DNA of 36,085 nucleotides from an uncultured Lachnospiraceae bacterium. GTDB taxonomy: Bacteria; Bacillota; Clostridia; Lachnospirales; Lachnospiraceae. The position numbers and the translations under genes are program-made. Position 1 is the stretch's first letter; each line of letters starts with the position of its first letter. Shown piece by piece: positions 32,307-36,085 of the stretch. The notes beneath the pieces are model-generated. The model saw only the letters and a list, made by a program, of their open reading frames with translations, searched no databases and was not told the origin of the DNA. Where the stretch lies: NCBI GenBank assembly GCA_910588215.1, contig CAJUQJ010000041.1:1-36085 (forward strand), written 5' to 3'.

Positions 32307-34430
32307 ATGACATTTAAAGTGGAAGATCCGGATTACGTGTTAAGTCCCTATACGGGAATGACAAGAAAACACTGGCTGGCGGCAGGGCGCTATCTGTTAG
32401 AAGGAGTATTTGGCAACATACCGGGTATAGAAGATCCGGTCGTCATGCCGCGGAAGGAGACGAAGGTGACTTATCCGCATCTGGATGCGCCGAAGGAACG
32501 GCAGGAGATCGAGCGTAAAGCCGAAATCTTTGAAGGGCTGACGCGATCCTTTTTTATTGCGTCGGTCATGATCAGAAATGAACCGGATATCGAAGTGTGC
32601 GGCATACGGCTGCGTGACTATTACAAGAAACATATCCTGCGTGCCTGTACGAAGGGGGATGCAGTGTATGTGGGCAGTTACGAGGAGATGCAGGAGAGCA
32701 ACGGGTGCGAGGATCCTTATCGGTGCTATCAGCAGACGGTGGAAAGCTGTGCATTGGTGATCGGTCTGCATGCATGCCGGGAACAGATTTGGGCGGAATA
32801 TACGAAAGAAGAGAAAGATACGGTGGCGGCGCTGATCTCCAGCTTTGGACATGCCAATACGGTTCCGCAGAACTGGCGGTTTTTCAATATGCTGGATCTG
32901 GCATTCCTGCATCAGGAGGGCTATGAGATCGACCGGGAGATCATGGTCGACCATGCCCAGGCGGTCTTAAGCTATACGGTGGGAGACGGATGGTATCGGG
33001 ACGGCCAGAGTTTTGATTACTATTCCTGCTGGGCTTTTAATCTCTATGCCCCGATCTGGAACAAGTGGTATGGCTATGCGAACGAGCCCTATCTGGCGCA
33101 GCGTTTTGAGGAAAACTCCAATCAGCTGATGCAGACTTATCCGGACTTCTTTGACCGGGACGGCTATACGAATATGTGGGGCAGAAGCTGCATTTACCGA
33201 CATGCAGCCACCAGCCCCTTGTGTGCCAACTTCTTCCTGCACGATCCGGCGGCAGATCCCGGCAGTGCGAGGCGGGTGGCGTCCGGTTCCCTGCTGCAGT
33301 TTTTGACGAGGGACGACTTCCTGTATCAGGGAGTGCCGACGCTTGGCTTTTACGGACAGTTTACGCCGCTGGTACAGGGGTATTCCTGTGCGGAATCCCC
33401 GCTGTGGCTGGGTAAGGCGTTTCTTTGCCTCGAATTGCCAAAAGAGCATCCTTTCTGGACGGCGGTGGAGAACAACGGGACATGGGAAAAGCTGGGAGAA
33501 GAGGACGTGAAGGAGACGGTACTGCCTGGTCCGGCGCTCTGCTTTACGAATCATGGGGCCAATGGGGAGACCATCCTTAGAAGTGGTAAAGTATTCAAGG
33601 CGGCGCAGGATATTCATGGTCTGTGGAATTACGGCAAACTGAATTACAATACGAAATATCCATGGGAGTCCACGCCGACAGCGGCAGCGAAAGCAGCTGC
33701 CACAATATGCGAATCGCAGCAGTATCTGTTGTTTGAAAACGGCGCCGAAGAACCTTTACGGGGAAATATGACTTTTTGGTGTGGGGAGCGGGACGGTGTT
33801 CTTTACCGCAGACAGTTTTTTAACGGGAATCTGGAGACGGAACAGCATTGGTTCCAGGCCATTAACCTGGCTGATTTCCCGGTGGCGCGGGGAATTCTGA
33901 GGGTAGATAAACTGCGGCTGATCAAGCGCCCTGTCAGGATGACGCTGGGTTCCTATGGATTTCCGGACAATCCCGGCGCGGACGGAAGGGCGACTGAGGT
34001 TATCCGAAAAGAGCAGATACTGCCTGACGGCACCAGGGCGCAGGCGGTCATTCTGATCGGCCACGACCATAAGGGGATGCAGCGGCAGATGGCCATGACC
34101 TGTTACAGGGGCTGGGAGGAGATGAATGTGATACACAGCAGCGGGACTAATCCGGATTCGGAGCATTCTCTTGTGATCAGTGCGTCCATGCAGAGCCGGA
34201 AACAGTACGGCGGTGCACAACCGTACCTGCTGATCTCGCAGATTGTCACTGCGGAATTTCCGGTGAAAGATGCGGCGGGCTGTGCTTTTTCGGAGGAAGA
34301 ACTGTTTCCGATCCGGGAGATCGTCTATGAGGACACCTATCGGGTCGGCGCTTACGGTACGGTGACGGTGTGCCTGAAGAACGGGGAAGAGAGGAAGATA
34401 AATTATGAAGGGATCGAAGCGGCCTTTTAA
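32307..34430 (+). CDS. DUF2264-family protein, probable glycoside hydrolase
   Basis: This is a 707-aa protein matching DUF2264. The N-terminal alpha/alpha-toroid-like half has TGMTRKHWLAAGRYLLEG near the start, VPQNWRFFNMLDLAFL, and DGWYRDGQSFDYYSCWAFNL. The C-terminal half is beta-rich. As I recall, some members of this family are beta-glucuronidases (GH154), which would fit the GH88 neighbour; that link is from memory and unverified. There is no signal peptide, so it acts on imported oligosaccharides. ATG 32307 follows the leader block GCTTCGACATGGAGGTAAAG; the upstream in-frame ATG 32295 lies before the GGAGG and is rejected. Confidence 0.78.
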   Translation: MTFKVEDPDYVLSPYTGMTRKHWLAAGRYLLEGVFGNIPGIEDPVVMPRKETKVTYPHLDAPKERQEIERKAEIFEGLTRSFFIASVMIRNEPDIEVCGIRLRDYYKKHILRACTKGDAVYVGSYEEMQESNGCEDPYRCYQQTVESCALVIGLHACREQIWAEYTKEEKDTVAALISSFGHANTVPQNWRFFNMLDLAFLHQEGYEIDREIMVDHAQAVLSYTVGDGWYRDGQSFDYYSCWAFNLYAPIWNKWYGYANEPYLAQRFEENSNQLMQTYPDFFDRDGYTNMWGRSCIYRHAATSPLCANFFLHDPAADPGSARRVASGSLLQFLTRDDFLYQGVPTLGFYGQFTPLVQGYSCAESPLWLGKAFLCLELPKEHPFWTAVENNGTWEKLGEEDVKETVLPGPALCFTNHGANGETILRSGKVFKAAQDIHGLWNYGKLNYNTKYPWESTPTAAAKAAATICESQQYLLFENGAEEPLRGNMTFWCGERDGVLYRRQFFNGNLETEQHWFQAINLADFPVARGILRVDKLRLIKRPVRMTLGSYGFPDNPGADGRATEVIRKEQILPDGTRAQAVILIGHDHKGMQRQMAMTCYRGWEEMNVIHSSGTNPDSEHSLVISASMQSRKQYGGAQPYLLISQIVTAEFPVKDAAGCAFSEEELFPIREIVYEDTYRVGAYGTVTVCLKNGEERKINYEGIEAAF

Positions 34431-34476
34431 CCGGGCCGCCTTTGCAGAGGGGCTGCGCATTTTGTGAGAATAGGAT

Positions 34477-35658
34477 TTATTTTTTGCCGTGCGGTATCTG
34501 TTTCTTTATCTTCTGCAAGAAGTCAAGCGAAAACGGCAGATATGGTTCTAATGCTCTTAAATAGCTATTAGCAAAAAACTGTTGATTCATGGCTGCAGAC
34601 AGAAGAGAAATCTCTACGCAATGTTTCAGCACAAATCCCTTCAGCGCCGGATTGACCGGTTCAAAGCTTCGAATCTCGTTCCAGGTAAACCAAAGCAGGC
34701 GATTGACATATCGTTCTAAACACTGATGGCGGTCTGCTTCGGTCATCAGTGTGTGGTTTCCGGCAGCGTTGTCTTCCTCGATATCCTGCAGATCGTCCAC
34801 CAGCTGCAACAGGAATCCGAATTTCAAATAGAAAGTTTCCTCATATTCCTTCCAATCTTCTGTGGCAAAAAGATAGTCTGTCAGCACGGAAGAACTTCCT
34901 TTCCAAATGGATATTTCCAGGATCTGATCTTCTGTCACATCTGTTTTCTGCTGTCTGATACTGCAGGTCTGGGCTTCCAGAAGCTGCAGCAGTGATTCAG
35001 AGATCTTTTTCTGTTTCGGACCTATGTATGCGGTGAGGATCATATCAAGGAGACGGCAGGTCTTTTCTTCCAAAGGATTCCGGGGCAGCACGGACTCTCC
35101 TTTCAGTTTTGCGGCGATCATCCGGTTATAATGTTCTTTTTCCTGCCTTGTGATCCGTGCGTCGTCGATATAGTTGTCTGTATAAGGATAGAGCAGACTA
35201 TATGCTAGGATCGGATCTTCCGCATGCTGCTCGACACCCTGCATGTCAACGATCATGGCATAGATAAAATAGTTGCGCAGAGTCTGCCAGATCTGCTCCG
35301 GGCGAAGCTCCTCGTCAAATGCTCTGACGTCATCCAGAAAATGTTTTGTTTCACGTTTAAAGGCATCAAGCAGTTGCGGAGACATCCAACTGGAAAGGTA
35401 GAGTATTTGCTCCCTGTCGAGAAAATTCATGAAATCCTGTTCCAGTTCCTGAGTCAATGCATTCCGGGCTTCTTTGCTTTTCGGCTTTTGGCGTAGTTTT
35501 TTTTGCACCTTCTGGGTAAATTCCTGTACAAGCGATTCGTTTTCTTTTTTCTGTCCTGCTTTTATCATTGGAAAAATGTCGGTGTTTTCCTGTAGAAATT
35601 CCGGAAAACGATCCGGTTGTTCTTCCCATGTTGTTCTGATCGTCAGTGTCTGTTCCAT
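34477..35658 (-). CDS. Class-I isoprenoid-synthase-like protein, function unknown
   Basis: This is a 393-aa, mostly helical, cytoplasmic protein. Two aspartate-rich motifs stand where class-I isoprenoid synthases bind diphosphate through magnesium: DNYIDD (Asp161-Asp166) and VDDLQDIEED (from Asp288). Their spacing of about 125 residues fits the fold. The N-terminal 90 residues are a charged helical extension (KVQKKLRQKPKSKEARNAL). It is not a standard polyprenyl diphosphate synthase by motif. No other terpenoid gene is nearby. ATG 35658 is used because GGAGGG lies between it and the in-frame ATG 35670. The gene has a probable extended -10 promoter and a ~270-nt structured leader. Confidence 0.72.
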   Translation of the reverse strand: MEQTLTIRTTWEEQPDRFPEFLQENTDIFPMIKAGQKKENESLVQEFTQKVQKKLRQKPKSKEARNALTQELEQDFMNFLDREQILYLSSWMSPQLLDAFKRETKHFLDDVRAFDEELRPEQIWQTLRNYFIYAMIVDMQGVEQHAEDPILAYSLLYPYTDNYIDDARITRQEKEHYNRMIAAKLKGESVLPRNPLEEKTCRLLDMILTAYIGPKQKKISESLLQLLEAQTCSIRQQKTDVTEDQILEISIWKGSSSVLTDYLFATEDWKEYEETFYLKFGFLLQLVDDLQDIEEDNAAGNHTLMTEADRHQCLERYVNRLLWFTWNEIRSFEPVNPALKGFVLKHCVEISLLSAAMNQQFFANSYLRALEPYLPFSLDFLQKIKKQIPHGKK

Positions 35659-35850
35659 TTTTCCCTCCATTCCGAAGCGTTTTACGCTGAGGACGCGAGC
35701 AGAATTTCAGATTCTGCTCTGCGATCAATAGAATTTGTGACACTTCGGCACAAATTCTTGGTTGAATAAATTGCTCATCAGAGAATTTATTCAACCTTAC
35801 CTCCATTCCGAAGCGTTTTACGCGAAAGTTTTCCGAAGGAATACTTTCGG
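35659..35850 (-). repeat. Tandem SD-leader repeats before the isoprenoid-synthase-like gene
   Basis: Read on the minus strand, two CGCTTCGGAATGGAGG blocks occur, one just before the gene and one about 140 bp upstream that starts no full gene. Between them are three strong hairpins: GGTTGAATAAATT / AATTTATTCAACC (35760-35772 and 35784-35796, 13 bp), AGAATTTGTG / CACAAATTCT (35730-35739 and 35749-35758, 10 bp) and GAGCAGAAT / ATTCTGCTC (35697-35705 and 35711-35719, 9 bp). The middle and last modules match the copy at 16894-17012. Confidence 0.85.
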
Positions 35851-35887
35851 ACGCATGAGCCAAATTTCGTACCTTTCACACTTGCAC

Positions 35888-35920
35888 CTGGATATTGACG
35901 GTTGCGTCAGCGATATCCAG
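35888..35920. other. Two-part hairpin at the start of the leader
   Basis: CTGGATAT (35888-35895) pairs with ATATCCAG (35913-35920). Inside, TGACG-GTTG-CGTCA forms a second 5-bp stem, with a 3-nt bulge. It would be the first structure in the minus-strand transcript. No T-run follows, so a terminator is not supported. Confidence 0.5.
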
Positions 35921-35936
35921 AATTGATTCCGTAGCT

Positions 35937-35945
35937 ATTATAGCA
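35937..35945 (-). promoter_or_regulatory. Extended -10 promoter of the isoprenoid-synthase-like gene
   Basis: On the minus strand TGCTATAAT is a perfect extended -10, identical to the one at 7120. The upstream DNA is T-rich (TTTTCTTTTCCTG), with no clear -35. Transcription would begin near 35930. The remaining 35946-36085 holds short palindromes (GAGTAC-GTA-GTACTC at about 36044-36060) and no gene I can support. Confidence 0.55.
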
Positions 35946-36085
35946 TACAGGAGCAGGAAAAGAAAACCGGAAATCATCCGTGAACAGCAATGCTGTAACA
36001 GTTCGTTACTATTTACGGTGCCCTGCACCCTGCTGCATGGGCATTGAGTACGTAGTACTCGCCGATAACTTTACGGTTTCAGGCA

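Noticed and set aside
35366..35863. 165-codon minus-strand frame starting in the leader repeats
   Set aside because: It runs through the repeats and overlaps the isoprenoid-synthase-like gene in another frame. The start is only the orphan initiation block.

Overview
The window looks like a chromosome segment of a gut Clostridia, most likely a Lachnospiraceae-type Bacillota. The basis is strong AGGAGG-like ribosome binding sites, some TTG/GTG starts, several extended -10 promoters (TGNTATAAT), roughly 50% GC, and the gene content: corrinoid methyltransferases, RACE, Rpn nuclease, GH88 and DUF2264 enzymes. No rRNA, tRNA, CRISPR or phage structural genes were seen. The species assignment is inference.

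Layout. (1) 58-5613: a solute-binding lipoprotein, an AbgB-like M20 amidohydrolase, a Gfo/Idh/MocA oxidoreductase and an L-cysteine desulfidase (CyuA/UPF0597), probably one catabolic operon. (2) 5790-7047: a P-loop kinase-like protein and a MutT-like Nudix hydrolase. (3) 7172-15745: a corrinoid-dependent methyl-transfer locus. It holds two UROD-fold methyltransferases, a PocR-domain AraC regulator, a MtaC-like corrinoid protein, a corrinoid reductive activase (RACE) with an extra N-terminal domain, and a glycoside-hydrolase-like protein directly behind the second methyltransferase. I read it as a demethylation system for a methylated substrate, possibly a glycoside. (4) 15847-18996: Nudix, GNAT, nitrilase-superfamily amidase and CPBP membrane protease. 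(5) 19231-20730 (minus): M32 carboxypeptidase. (6) 20.7-26.7 kb: a repeat-rich accessory island with a large SF1 helicase-nuclease, an Rpn-family nuclease with a repetitive coiled-coil tail, two families of miniature inverted-repeat elements and a decayed GH36 alpha-galactosidase. (7) 26686-30810: a double-GNAT protein and a three-gene ABC-2 exporter. (8) 31056-34430: a GH88 unsaturated glucuronyl hydrolase and a DUF2264 protein, probably for uronate-containing glycans. (9) 34477-35658 (minus): a class-I isoprenoid-synthase-like protein with a long hairpin-rich leader.

The most distinctive observations are these. A repeated leader cassette ends in the Shine-Dalgarno sequence and start codon itself (consensus end CGGAATGGAGGTAAAAATG) and sits in front of several unrelated genes. 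A miniature transposable element is present in two copies with perfect 7-bp target duplications. One copy has inserted into a second 103-bp palindromic repeat whose uninterrupted sister lies on the other side of the Rpn gene, so the empty site is visible in the same window. The corrinoid demethylase plus glycosidase pairing and the stand-alone helicase-nuclease are the best candidates for little-described systems.
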